Assembly (NCBI GenBank): GCA_049509515.1
Contig: JBEKZV010000043.1
Span: forward strand, 1 to 64,000
From: JBEKCP01 sp049509515
GTDB lineage: Bacteria > Planctomycetota > Planctomycetia > Pirellulales > Thermoguttaceae
Direction: 5' to 3'
Length of the DNA: 64,000 nt
The position numbers and the translations under genes are program-made. Of this stretch, positions 51,701 through 58,842 are shown in pieces (the stretch's first letter is position 1; each line of letters opens with the position of its first letter). Below the pieces are notes generated by a model. It was not told the DNA's origin and did not search any database. It saw only the letters and a program-made list of their open reading frames with translations.

Positions 51701-52417
51701 AACTTCCGCGAGAAATTCGCCGGCTTCAAGCAGGACCCGCGGCGCTACATCCCGGACGACGAGGGCGGGCTGCTGATCTGCACCTGGCCCCGCGGCGGCA
51801 GGCCCAACTCCTTCATCCTCTACGCCGACGAAGTGTGGACCGGCATCGAATACGCCGCCGCCGGCGCGATGCTCTACGAAGGGCTTATCGACGACGCCCG
51901 GCGGATCGGCCGCATGGCGCGGAGCCGCTACGACGGCCGCCGCCGCGACGGCCTCAACTCCGGCCCCGGCGGCAATCCGTACAACGAGCTGGAATGCGGC
52001 AAGTTCTACGCCCGGGCCATGAGTTCCTGGTCGCTCCTGATTGCCTCCCAGGGGCTGGTGCTCGAAGGCCCCAAGGGCCTGCTGGGGTTCAAGCCGAACT
52101 GGCAGCCGGAGGACCACCGCTCGCTGTTCACAGCGCCGGAGGGCTGGGGGCTGTTCGTCCAGCGGCGCGGCCCGGGCGAGCAGACCGAGCGGATCGAGGT
52201 CCGTCACGGCCGCCTGCGGCTCCGCGAGCTGGTGTTCGCCCTGCCGGCGCCCGCGGCCGCCACGGCCAGCGTGACCCTCGCCGGCCGGCCGCTTACCGCC
52301 ACGCTCCGCCAGAAGGGCGCCGCGGTTACGCTCGCCCTCGAGCCGGAGGCGGTCGTTGCGGAAAGGGCGGCGCTGGAAGTGGCATTCCGCTGGAAGGGAG
52401 ATGCGAAGGACGTTTAG
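48710..52417 (+). CDS. Tat-exported GH116-type beta-glycosidase
   Basis: A 1235-residue enzyme of the GBA2/glucosylceramidase family. It has a twin-arginine signal (LSRRDFLEKLAAGTAALAVA), the N-terminal beta domain with AMPLGGIGTGSIW, and a C-terminal (alpha/alpha)6 region with GEQWNTYDT (Glu882, candidate nucleophile), EVWTGIEYAA and NPYNELECGKFYARAMSSW. An extra lectin-like beta domain (about 345-500) is inserted in the N-terminal part. Known GH116 enzymes hydrolyse beta-glucosides and glucosylceramides; this one may act on extracellular glycans. The open frame runs far upstream but only this start has the signal. Confidence 0.85.
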   Translation: MSSECRCCGGRCGAEPPVELSRRDFLEKLAAGTAALAVAGPLAWADEASAPPLVPPKAPVGRSYPLTPPRVYRGKHLEAVAMPLGGIGTGSIWLDGQGRLSVWQIFNNLNEMRVPDSFFLVRARSGNDAPVTRVLQTQAEGPLQGVESLDYEGGYPIARLAFHDRALPVEVSLEAMNPMIPLDTANSSIPCALFRLTAKNPGKTPVEVTLAATLQNAVGCGGAADIQGVRHAGYGGNRNRVLRKTGRTIVAMDKEPGAVPTGPIKVRTAAGREVRGPEMFWMAGPVDLTPQVAEPLARIAAAGGVVLLDGVTPSFFQTLARLRAKKREEFTVFEDFEKPTYEGWTITGDAFGKGPSHGTEPDQQPVTGFAGHGLVNTFQGGDGPQGTATSRPFTIERRYIGFLIGGGNHPGRTCINLRVGGKVVRTTTGKDREALAPASWDVADLKGRQAEIEIVDRSSEGWGHINIDQIIFSDVPPEPLLTGGTALGTAVRALGIGFEAAEEATLPAETKLEFTAGGPALPDAPPPWWTAGRYARLRGFRSGEHGYRAVATTPGGDPMVIEGPLGKGRVLVALGPSLPWICGCRLMAASRGKPLAAGERLVPAHPSWGTMALAALDTPAIAVPAWTEPDQLDRLLADNSDLHPGTIVVSAAHDVAVSPSGDTFNVLSLVPFTLKPGESRSVTFAITWHFPNVQRFQHAGNFYSTRWPDATAVADYLAEHLEALWERTRLYHETLYQSNLPEEFLDAMTSQVAILRGPTCFWSEDGYFGGFEGSYGCCPLNCTHVWNYAQSHARLFPAVGRNMRVSNFITFLHPSGETSHREHAPHGAFIDGHCACIEAAYREYQLSPDRKFLETIWPGVKRAVDWMIEKFDKDHSGVPQGEQWNTYDTAVSGANTFIGSQYLAALAAGERMALAVGDAPSEHRWRAVREAGMKNQNQELWNGEYYIQKPAPKLARDYVTGCHADQLLGQWWAHMLGLGYLYPAERVRSALAAVAKYNFREKFAGFKQDPRRYIPDDEGGLLICTWPRGGRPNSFILYADEVWTGIEYAAAGAMLYEGLIDDARRIGRMARSRYDGRRRDGLNSGPGGNPYNELECGKFYARAMSSWSLLIASQGLVLEGPKGLLGFKPNWQPEDHRSLFTAPEGWGLFVQRRGPGEQTERIEVRHGRLRLRELVFALPAPAAATASVTLAGRPLTATLRQKGAAVTLALEPEAVVAERAALEVAFRWKGDAKDV

Positions 52418-52484
52418 CGGGCGGGCTTGCCCGCCGCTGGGCACGTCCGCCTGCTAAACCGCAAGCGGCAATCACGGTTTCCCG

Positions 52485-53363
52485 TCAGAGCGCAGAAGTG
52501 ACGCCGCTCGTGGGCGTGGTGAGCGTGGTTGGCGTCGTAGGCGTGGTGGGTGTTGTTGGTGCTGTTGGAGCGTCCGGCGTCGTTGGTGTGCTGGGTGTGG
52601 CCGTCAGCTCCTTCAGCTCGAACGTGACGGAGACGCCGGCGCGGATGGAGATCTTGCCCAGGGCCATGGACTGCGGGTCCTCGCCGCCGCCGGCCCCGCC
52701 GCGGGTGTCCTGGATCACGTTCTGCGACATGCCCGAGGACCGCCCGTAACCCCAGCCGGACCAACTGGAAAAGTACCACGACCCGCCGCCGTAGCCCTCG
52801 GCGATCGCGGTCGGCTTGCCGATGGTACACCCGAGCACGGCCGCCATCTTGGCCGCTTTTTCACGGGCCGCCGTCAGGGCCAGCTCGCGGGCCGATTCCC
52901 GGTGGTGCTTGAACTGGGTGGTCTGGAACTCGACCCCGTGGACGTGATTCACGCCGCTTTCCAGCATCCGCGAGATCAGCGTCTCCACCTGCCCCGGATC
53001 GGCCAGCGTCACGACGAACAGGGTGCGGGTGACGAAGCCGATCGGCTCCTCGATCTCGTTGTAGTTCTTGTATCGCGGCTCGATCGAGAGGTAGTCGGTC
53101 TGCACGTCCTTCTGGGGCACGCCCAATTCCTTGAGCACGGCGGCGGCCTTCTTCCAGATCTCGCCGTTCTTCCGCTTGGCGGCCAAGAGCACGGTGTCGC
53201 GGGTCTCGATCCCGAAGTTGACGATGATCTTGTCGGGCTTGGCATACACGAGAGCCTCGCCCGTGACGGTGATCTTCGGCTGCTCGACACCCGCGGGCGG
53301 CTGGGCGGCCAGGGGCGGTGTCGCAAGGGCGGCAAACAACAGTGCGGTACACAGTTTTCTCAT
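52485..53363 (-). CDS. SIMPL (DUF541) domain protein
   Basis: A 292-residue exported protein (signal peptide LCTALLFAALATPPLAAQPP). Residues 30-240 form the SIMPL/DUF541 domain: ITVTGEALVYAKPDKIIVNF and DYLSIEPRYKNYNEIEEPIG, then REKAAKMAAVLGCTIGKPTA. The domain is widespread and its role is unclear; some members protect against oxidative stress or assemble as envelope channels. The last 40 residues are a Thr-Pro repeat (about 260-290) of the kind that spans cell-wall space. The repeat-bearing upstream frame is excluded as start. Confidence 0.85.
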   Translation of the reverse strand: MRKLCTALLFAALATPPLAAQPPAGVEQPKITVTGEALVYAKPDKIIVNFGIETRDTVLLAAKRKNGEIWKKAAAVLKELGVPQKDVQTDYLSIEPRYKNYNEIEEPIGFVTRTLFVVTLADPGQVETLISRMLESGVNHVHGVEFQTTQFKHHRESARELALTAAREKAAKMAAVLGCTIGKPTAIAEGYGGGSWYFSSWSGWGYGRSSGMSQNVIQDTRGGAGGGEDPQSMALGKISIRAGVSVTFELKELTATPSTPTTPDAPTAPTTPTTPTTPTTLTTPTSGVTSAL

Positions 53364-53389
53364 GCGGCGGTCCTTTCTGATGAAGAGGA

Positions 53390-53408
53390 AAAAGGGGACA
53401 GTCCCCAT
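53390..53408. repeat. GGGGACAGTCCC short palindrome
   Basis: aaaaaggggacagtccccat sits just upstream of the SIMPL gene and belongs to the same family as the element at 30265-30368. It overlaps the leader of the SIMPL gene and could influence its expression. Confidence 0.6.
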
Positions 53409-53558
53409 TTGCCGGCCTTCCGGCAAAGAACCCCCTCGAATCGCAACCCCGCTTATTATAGCAGGGTGCGGCGGGGCGCAATGTAACGAGTCTGTAACTA
53501 CCCAGGGACGGCAACGGTGCTCTTGTCAATTCTCCGCTGCCGGCTGAAAATAGGCGCC

Positions 53559-54263
53559 ATGACTGCCCGCGACCTCCAAACCCGCCTCCGGTCCCTGGGG
53601 AATCCCGGCGATGCCGCCTTTCTGGCCGGATTCTTCAAGACCGGGCCGGGGCAGTATGGCGAGGGCGACGTTTTTATCGGCGTGCGAGTGCCGGTGGTCC
53701 GCAAGGTCGCCAGGGAGTTCAAGACGTTGCCCCCGGCCGAAGTCGAGTGCCTGCTCCGCAGCGAGATCCACGAAGAGCGGCTGGCGGCCCTGGTGATTCT
53801 CGTCATGCAGGCGGCCCGGGCCGACGCCAAGGCCAGGAAGGCGATCTGCGACCTGTACCTTGCCAACACGAAGTTCATCAACAATTGGGACTTGGTGGAC
53901 CTCTCGGCCCCGCAGATCGTCGGGGCTTACCTTGCCGGCAAGAGCCGCAGGCCGCTCTACCGGCTCGCCAGATCGTCGTGGCTCTGGGATCGGCGGATCA
54001 GCATCCTGGCGACCTTCCACTTCATTCGGCAAGGTGATTTCGTGGATGCGCTCAAGATCGCGGAGATGTTGCTGGCCGACCGTGAAGACCTGCTGCACAA
54101 GGCGGTCGGCTGGATGCTCCGCGAGGTCGGCAAGCGGGACGTGGCGGCATTGGAGCAGTTCCTCGGCCGGCACTGCCGGGCCATGCCCCGGACGATGCTG
54201 CGGTATGCGATCGAAAAGCTCCCGGAGAGAAGACGACAAGAGTACCTGAGGGCGAAGCCATGA
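53559..54263 (+). CDS. DNA alkylation repair protein AlkD-like
   Basis: A 234-residue, all-helical HEAT-repeat protein of the AlkD family, which removes bulky or positively charged alkylated purines (N3- and N7-alkyl) from DNA. The run includes GEGDVFIGVRVPVVRKVARE, ICDLYLANTKFINNWDLVDL, RSSWLWDRRISILATFHFIR and HKAVGWMLREVGKRD; the Trp and Asp residues that grip the damaged base and backbone in AlkD have plausible equivalents. The ATG at 53559 is chosen over the longer frame. Confidence 0.87.
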   Translation: MTARDLQTRLRSLGNPGDAAFLAGFFKTGPGQYGEGDVFIGVRVPVVRKVAREFKTLPPAEVECLLRSEIHEERLAALVILVMQAARADAKARKAICDLYLANTKFINNWDLVDLSAPQIVGAYLAGKSRRPLYRLARSSWLWDRRISILATFHFIRQGDFVDALKIAEMLLADREDLLHKAVGWMLREVGKRDVAALEQFLGRHCRAMPRTMLRYAIEKLPERRRQEYLRAKP

Positions 54264-54865
54264 ACCCTATTCATCTGCCGCCTGTTCTTGCGGTTTGGCT
54301 CGCGATTCTCGGCAGCAACTGGGGATCGCCGCCCGCCGGTGCGGAAGAGGCCGAGCGGACAATCAGGGCGTCGATTCCCACACTGAACACGGACAACGCG
54401 ACGCTCGACGAGGCGTTTCGCATCGCCGTCGGCGACTTGCTGGGCAACGTCGTCCCTTACAAGGACGGCCTGCTGGACCAGCCCGTGCCGGTCATCCATC
54501 CGATCACCGGCAAGATCTACGGCGGCTTGCAGGAGAACGGCGGCCGGGGGATCGTCCTGTGGCCGGCGACTTCGCGGCAGACCTGGGCGGCCACCGCCTA
54601 TCTCCGCATGGTTCTCCTGGGGCTTGCGGGGCTGCGATTCGATGCCGATGGCGTGCGCTTCCAACCCTGCCTGCCCAGCGGGATTTCGCGCGTCGAATTG
54701 CGGAACGTGAACTATCGCCGCATGAATCTCGACCTGACGATCCGGGGGACCGGAACCGCCGTCGAGCAATGCCTCATCAACGCCCGGGAGGCGAAAGACG
54801 GACTGCTCGGCGCCGCCGGCGAAGGCCGCAAGCAGATCACGATCGGCGTCAACGGGAGGCGGTAG
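54260..54865 (+). CDS. Shrunken glycoside hydrolase remnant
   Basis: A 201-residue exported protein with a signal-like N-terminus (LPPVLAVWLAILGSNWGSPP). Its C-terminal part, QTWAATAYLRMVLLGLAGLR and FDADGVRFQPCLPSGISRVE, is the C-terminal domain typical of GH65-type (alpha/alpha)6 glycosidases, and TLDEAFRIAVGDLLGNVVPY resembles a normal N-terminal region of such enzymes. The catalytic barrel between them is absent. It may be a decayed gene left with intact ends. It overlaps the AlkD stop by 4 bases, so the two are translationally coupled. Confidence 0.55.
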   Translation: MNPIHLPPVLAVWLAILGSNWGSPPAGAEEAERTIRASIPTLNTDNATLDEAFRIAVGDLLGNVVPYKDGLLDQPVPVIHPITGKIYGGLQENGGRGIVLWPATSRQTWAATAYLRMVLLGLAGLRFDADGVRFQPCLPSGISRVELRNVNYRRMNLDLTIRGTGTAVEQCLINAREAKDGLLGAAGEGRKQITIGVNGRR

Positions 54866-54892
54866 CATGGCCCCAGCGAGGAGCGACTGCCG

Positions 54893-55231
54893 ATGAAAGC
54901 GGAGAATCTACTCGACGGCATTCCCGCGGCGCTTCCCGACGAACTCCGTAGCACGCTCCTTTCCGTGGGCGGCCTGCGGATCGAGCGGATCGTTTCCCAG
55001 GGCCACGCCTCTCCGCGGGATTTCTGGTACGACCAGGAAGAGAACGAGTGGGTCCTCGTTGTGGAAGGGAGTGCCGCCGTGCAATTCGAGGGCGATGCCC
55101 AGCCGGTGGAATTGCGGCGCGGGTCGCACCTGAACATCCCGGCCCATGCGAGGCACCGGGTGGCTTGGACCGATCCCAACCAGCAGACCGTCTGGTTGGC
55201 GGTTCATTACCGAGCCCGCCGTGAGGGGTGA
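54893..55231 (+). CDS. Small cupin protein
   Basis: A 112-residue protein of the cupin fold: WVLVVEGSAAVQFEGDAQPV and ELRRGSHLNIPAHARHRVAW give the two cupin motifs. His and Glu ligands are only partly present (the GSxx...HxH set is reduced to one His pair), so metal binding is uncertain. The N-terminus is helical. It stands alone apart from the preceding glycosidase remnant 27 bases away, which is likely co-transcribed. Confidence 0.75.
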   Translation: MKAENLLDGIPAALPDELRSTLLSVGGLRIERIVSQGHASPRDFWYDQEENEWVLVVEGSAAVQFEGDAQPVELRRGSHLNIPAHARHRVAWTDPNQQTVWLAVHYRARREG

Positions 55232-55336
55232 CCTCGGAACCGAGTAGAATGCCTCCGGCCGGCGGCTTGACGCTGCGGACACAACCGGCGAGAATGTCAG
55301 CGGCCGACATCACGCCAACCCTCGAGGATCACGGCC

Positions 55337-55525
55337 ATGGCAGAGCGCAGCCCCGCCGATAGACTGACGCTGACACTCTCGTTGTCGCCCGACCTTGCCC
55401 GGCGCCTGGCGCAGGCCGCCGAGGTCCAGAAGCGGCCGGCCGGTGACGTGGTGCTCGACCTGCTGGACAGGCACCTGCCGCGGGCGGATGCGGGCGGGAA
55501 GAGGGGAACAATCCCCTACACCTAG
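55337..55525 (+). CDS. Small ribbon-helix-helix-like protein
   Basis: A 62-residue protein (MAERSPADRLTLTLSLSPDL then ARRLAQAAEVQKRPAGDVVL) of a size and pattern that recalls ribbon-helix-helix regulators or small DUF proteins: a short beta segment, then two helices. It has a Pro/Gly-rich end. A tagaat sequence about 90 bases upstream may be its promoter. There is no neighbouring toxin gene. Confidence 0.45.
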   Translation: MAERSPADRLTLTLSLSPDLARRLAQAAEVQKRPAGDVVLDLLDRHLPRADAGGKRGTIPYT

Positions 55526-55532
55526 ACAGACC

Positions 55533-55565
55533 GTGCCGGGTGGTACGGTCGGGAGACCCTGGCAC
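55533..55565. repeat. GTGGCACGGTCGGGAG-family palindrome
   Basis: gtgccgggtggtacggtcgg followed by gagaccctggcac, with arms gtgcc(ggg)/(ccct)ggcac, related to copies at 23879 and 28672. It lies between the small RHH-like gene and the next secreted protein gene. Confidence 0.6.
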
Positions 55566-55620
55566 AACAGGCGGCAAACTGAGCTTGAGCCATGGTCCCC
55601 TCATGGGGTAGCATACGGCC

Positions 55621-56781
55621 ATGTTTCGCAAGGCCGTGTTCGTGCTATGGACCGTCGTATGCCTCGGCGCCTTGCCCGCCGCGGCGGCCGACAAGGCCGA
55701 CAAGGGCGAGAAGGCCGACAAGGTCGAGAAGGGCGGGAAGGTCGTGTTGCGGCTGCCGGGGGGGCGACTGCTCCGGGCCGCGGAGCATGGCACGCTCCAG
55801 GCCGAATCGTTCATTCCCGCAGCGAGGGAGACCTTCGAGCTGGTTGCGCTGCCGAAGCAGCAAGTCGCGGTGAAGTCGCCGGACTGCCGCTGGCTGGTGA
55901 GCGATGGGCGCGACGGCCACACGCCGCGCCTGGAGAGCGGGCCGGCAGGACCCGGCCGTGACGCGACCTTCGAGCTGGTGGCCGCCGGCGCGGGCCGTTT
56001 TGCGCTCCGCTCGTGGATCTCGGGCGAAGTACTGGCCTTCGATCCGCCCGCCGGTCCGCCCAAGGCCAAAGCGACGGCCGGCACTCTGCCCCGCAGAACC
56101 GTGGAAGTCTACCGCATCCGCGAGTTGCCGGCGATCCTGGAGACGGTCCTGCCGGCAGCGGTCCGCGCGATCGTGGGCGAGGAGCTCTCGGGCAAGGAGT
56201 ACGACAAGACGCGGAAGCACAAGATCGAAAAGTACGTCGATCTGCCCGATCCCACGCTCAAGGACCTCAAGCGCACGAAGCGGCACCAGGTGCTCGGGCT
56301 GACCGAGGAGTACCGCGTGCAGGCGAAGCTCGACGGGCAGCCCGACTTCCAAATGCCCGCCATGCCGCTCTTGGCCGGCTGCGGGGAGGGGGAATGCGGG
56401 CTGATGCTGTTTGCCGTCGAGGCCAGGCTGCCGGTCCAGGGGCGGGTGCAATACCAAGTGCAGGGCGCCGCGAGCGCCTCGACCGGCTATCGCACCACCG
56501 TCCGGCTTTCCGCGGTGGCCGAGGTCCCGCTGGAGCGCCGCGGCAAGGATTTGACCGTCGGCTCGCCCGTGGTGCTCGACCTGAGCGTGTCACTCGCGCA
56601 CCTGCGGCTTTCCAACGACCTCTTGGAAGCTGTCCACCGCCAGGTCGAGCGGTACGTGAACCACGAGCTCGAGCACAACGAGGGGCGGCTGCGCGAGCAG
56701 GCCAACAAGGCGCTGAAGAAGGCCCTTTCCGCGCACGAGGTGCGAATCCCGCTGGCCGGCTATCTCGGGCTGACCTTGTAG
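55621..56781 (+). CDS. Secreted protein of unknown function
   Basis: A 386-residue exported protein (signal peptide AVFVLWTVVCLGALPAAAAD). Lys/Asp-rich stretch DKADKGEKADKVEKGG, then a beta-rich region (about 40-150) that recalls fascin/actin-crosslinking or ricin-type folds (VVLRLPGGRLLRAAEHGTLQ and KSPDCRWLVSDGRDGHTPRL). The C-terminal half is alpha/beta with conserved Arg/Glu. No enzyme motif is recognised; it may be a surface or periplasmic binding protein. Confidence 0.6.
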   Translation: MFRKAVFVLWTVVCLGALPAAAADKADKGEKADKVEKGGKVVLRLPGGRLLRAAEHGTLQAESFIPAARETFELVALPKQQVAVKSPDCRWLVSDGRDGHTPRLESGPAGPGRDATFELVAAGAGRFALRSWISGEVLAFDPPAGPPKAKATAGTLPRRTVEVYRIRELPAILETVLPAAVRAIVGEELSGKEYDKTRKHKIEKYVDLPDPTLKDLKRTKRHQVLGLTEEYRVQAKLDGQPDFQMPAMPLLAGCGEGECGLMLFAVEARLPVQGRVQYQVQGAASASTGYRTTVRLSAVAEVPLERRGKDLTVGSPVVLDLSVSLAHLRLSNDLLEAVHRQVERYVNHELEHNEGRLREQANKALKKALSAHEVRIPLAGYLGLTL

Positions 56782-56906
56782 CCCGGCACGTCGCGAGCCC
56801 TGGCACGCTCCCGGATTGCCGCGGGCAGTTCCAGAACCTCGCCACGCGTTACGGTGGCGTCGCATCTCCCCGAGTCCGCCGCCGGCGGCGGAGGCCCTAG
56901 GGGACG

Positions 56907-57938
56907 TCAATTCCCCGCACCCAAAACCGAGCTGACGTTGCCCGGCCCGCCGTCGCAGCGGTTGCCCAACTGCTGGTGCATCACCGGGTCGATGGTAAAA
57001 GGGACCGAATGCACCGAGCCGTCGCAGAACGCCATGTTGAACCCGGTCGGATGGGCACTGCCGAAGATCGTGCTGCAGCCGCCGTTGTCCACGTAGCCGG
57101 CCCGATCCCGGACCGGCGGGTTGGTCGTCCAGCGGTCCGTGTCGTAGTCGTAGCCCTGGTCCCAGCCCTGGTCGTTGTCGCACTCGCTGTAGGTGTAGTA
57201 CGCGTCCGGGTCGAGGTACCGCTCGCCCAAGAGGTAGGTGCAGCTCAGTCCGTCCTTGATCATGGCGGCGCTGCACATGCTGCCGCGGTAGATCACCCCG
57301 GTGCAGCCCGGACCGCCGGTGGAGCGCGGAGTGGCTTGGTCGCTGCCGGACGTGCCCGCGGGCCAGATGCCACCGGCACCCGGGGCCTGGGAGGGATTGA
57401 CGTTTGTGTCCCCGTCGCCCGAGTTGGCCCCGTAGTCGCTGCGGCCGATCACCGGCGGGGTAAGGGATTGGGGATCGGCGATGTTATAGTAGTTCGTGGG
57501 ATGGTGCCGCGTGAACGCCTGAACGTGGTGCCGCGAAGGACAGATGAACTCGGCCACGGGGGTCTTGGCAGTTGTCTGGCCCCCCACCTGGTCCTGGGTG
57601 CCGGTGTATGGCGTTACCCGGCCCAGGTTGTACAGCGTCTCCTGGCCGATGTACGGCAGGAGGTTGAAGTGCCAGCCGCCGGGCTGCAGCTTGGTGAAAC
57701 CGAGGTTGGGGTCCCCGGCATACGTCCAGCCCCAGCCGCCGGTAGGGAAGAATCCGTTCTTGCTCTCGTGCGTTTGGCAGGCCATGGCCAGTTGCTTGAC
57801 ATTGTTCGCGCAGACGGTCCGGCGTCCGGCCTCGCGGACCGACTCGACCGCCGGCATCAGCAAGGCAACGAGGATGCCGATGATGGTGATGACGACCAAC
57901 AACTCGACCAGGGTAAAACCTGCGCGTCGGCTCCGCAT
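56907..57938 (-). CDS. DUF1559 prepilin-like protein
   Basis: A 343-residue protein with a type IV-pilin-like leader and hydrophobic helix: RRAG/FTLVELLVVITIIGIL, with cleavage predicted between G7 and F8. The DUF1559 pattern follows (ANNVKQLAMACQTHE, GWHFNLLPYIGQE and FCDGSVHSV). Such proteins occur in large families in planctomycetes and are thought to form pseudopilin-like or surface structures; their function is not settled. The start at 57938 is used because the longer frame upstream lies in repeat-bearing leader sequence. Confidence 0.92.
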   Translation of the reverse strand: MRSRRAGFTLVELLVVITIIGILVALLMPAVESVREAGRRTVCANNVKQLAMACQTHESKNGFFPTGGWGWTYAGDPNLGFTKLQPGGWHFNLLPYIGQETLYNLGRVTPYTGTQDQVGGQTTAKTPVAEFICPSRHHVQAFTRHHPTNYYNIADPQSLTPPVIGRSDYGANSGDGDTNVNPSQAPGAGGIWPAGTSGSDQATPRSTGGPGCTGVIYRGSMCSAAMIKDGLSCTYLLGERYLDPDAYYTYSECDNDQGWDQGYDYDTDRWTTNPPVRDRAGYVDNGGCSTIFGSAHPTGFNMAFCDGSVHSVPFTIDPVMHQQLGNRCDGGPGNVSSVLGAGN

Positions 57939-58049
57939 GGCCGGCCCTCCCTCGACCAAACGACCATTGCCCTTGCACCTGCCTGCCAGTATAGCCGAAT
58001 CCGCCCCCGAATGCCAGACCGGAGGCCTGCCGGGGGGCGGCCCCAAGCT

Positions 58050-58108
58050 AGCCCGAAGCGCGAGCGAGGGACCGAAGTCGGGCAATTCCCTCGCTAGCGC
58101 GTCGGGCT
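58050..58108. repeat. CCCGAAGCGCGAGCGAGGG-family palindrome
   Basis: agcccgaagcgcgagcgagg and ccctcgctagcgcgtcgggc form a hairpin in the gap between the DUF1559 gene's start and the EF-hand lipoprotein's end. Belongs with copies at 46221 and 48421. Confidence 0.75.
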
Positions 58109-58131
58109 CGTGTGGGCTTTTCCGACAAAGC

Positions 58132-58761
58132 CTAGTACTCGAGATCGAAATGGATCGCGGCGATCACATCTTGGTCAAGCGGCCCCACCTCCAGGCCCAG
58201 GGTGGTCGCGGTGTTGTACTTGGCGGGGATGTTCTCCCCCTCTTTGGTGATTTCGACGCGGTAGAAGCCGGGCGACAGGCCGGGGACGTCGCCCGCCTTT
58301 CTCGGCGGCGCGGAGACGCTGGCCACGCCGCGGGCATCGGTAGTCCCCTCGCCAGCCCGCAAACCGCTCCCCAGAAAGCTCTCCGGCACCAGCCGCACCT
58401 TGGCCCCCACCAGCGGCGCACCGTTGTGCTTCACCGGCACGGAGAGCGTCGTCCGGCCGAGACGCGAGTCCCTCCAGACCTGGATCCTGGCGGCGATTTC
58501 GTCGGCGCTGATCTTGCCGTCGCCGTTGGTGTCCACTTGTTTCAAGGCTGCCTTCAGTCCCGGGACCTTGTCCAGCTCGGCGCCGTCGATAAAGCCATCC
58601 TTGTCGGTGTCGTAGAGATCCATCGCCTTCTGGGGGGCGTCGGAGGCAACGGCGTCGGGATAGACCCGCGATGGCCGGCCTGAGCAGCCGGCCACCACCA
58701 GCAGCGCCGCCCCGACCGCCGCCATGCCGCCGGCGTTCTTTCGAGAGACTTTCATCGTCAA
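58132..58761 (-). CDS. EF-hand lipoprotein
   Basis: A 209-residue protein with a lipoprotein signal ending VVAGC at Cys26. Two EF-hand calcium loops follow, DTDKDGFIDGAE at 51-62 and DTNGDGKISADE at 77-88, with all acidic positions of a canonical 12-residue loop. The C-terminus (about 105-209) is a beta-sandwich of the carboxypeptidase-regulatory type (TTLSVPVKHNGAPLVGAKVR). It probably binds calcium at the cell envelope. No partner is evident. Confidence 0.8.
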   Translation of the reverse strand: MTMKVSRKNAGGMAAVGAALLVVAGCSGRPSRVYPDAVASDAPQKAMDLYDTDKDGFIDGAELDKVPGLKAALKQVDTNGDGKISADEIAARIQVWRDSRLGRTTLSVPVKHNGAPLVGAKVRLVPESFLGSGLRAGEGTTDARGVASVSAPPRKAGDVPGLSPGFYRVEITKEGENIPAKYNTATTLGLEVGPLDQDVIAAIHFDLEY

Positions 58762-58842
58762 GCCCTCATCACCTTGGGAACCAGGTTTCCCTTATCTTTC
58801 TAAACCCCCTCTCCCGGCGTGTCAATAGGCCCAGGGTCGCGG

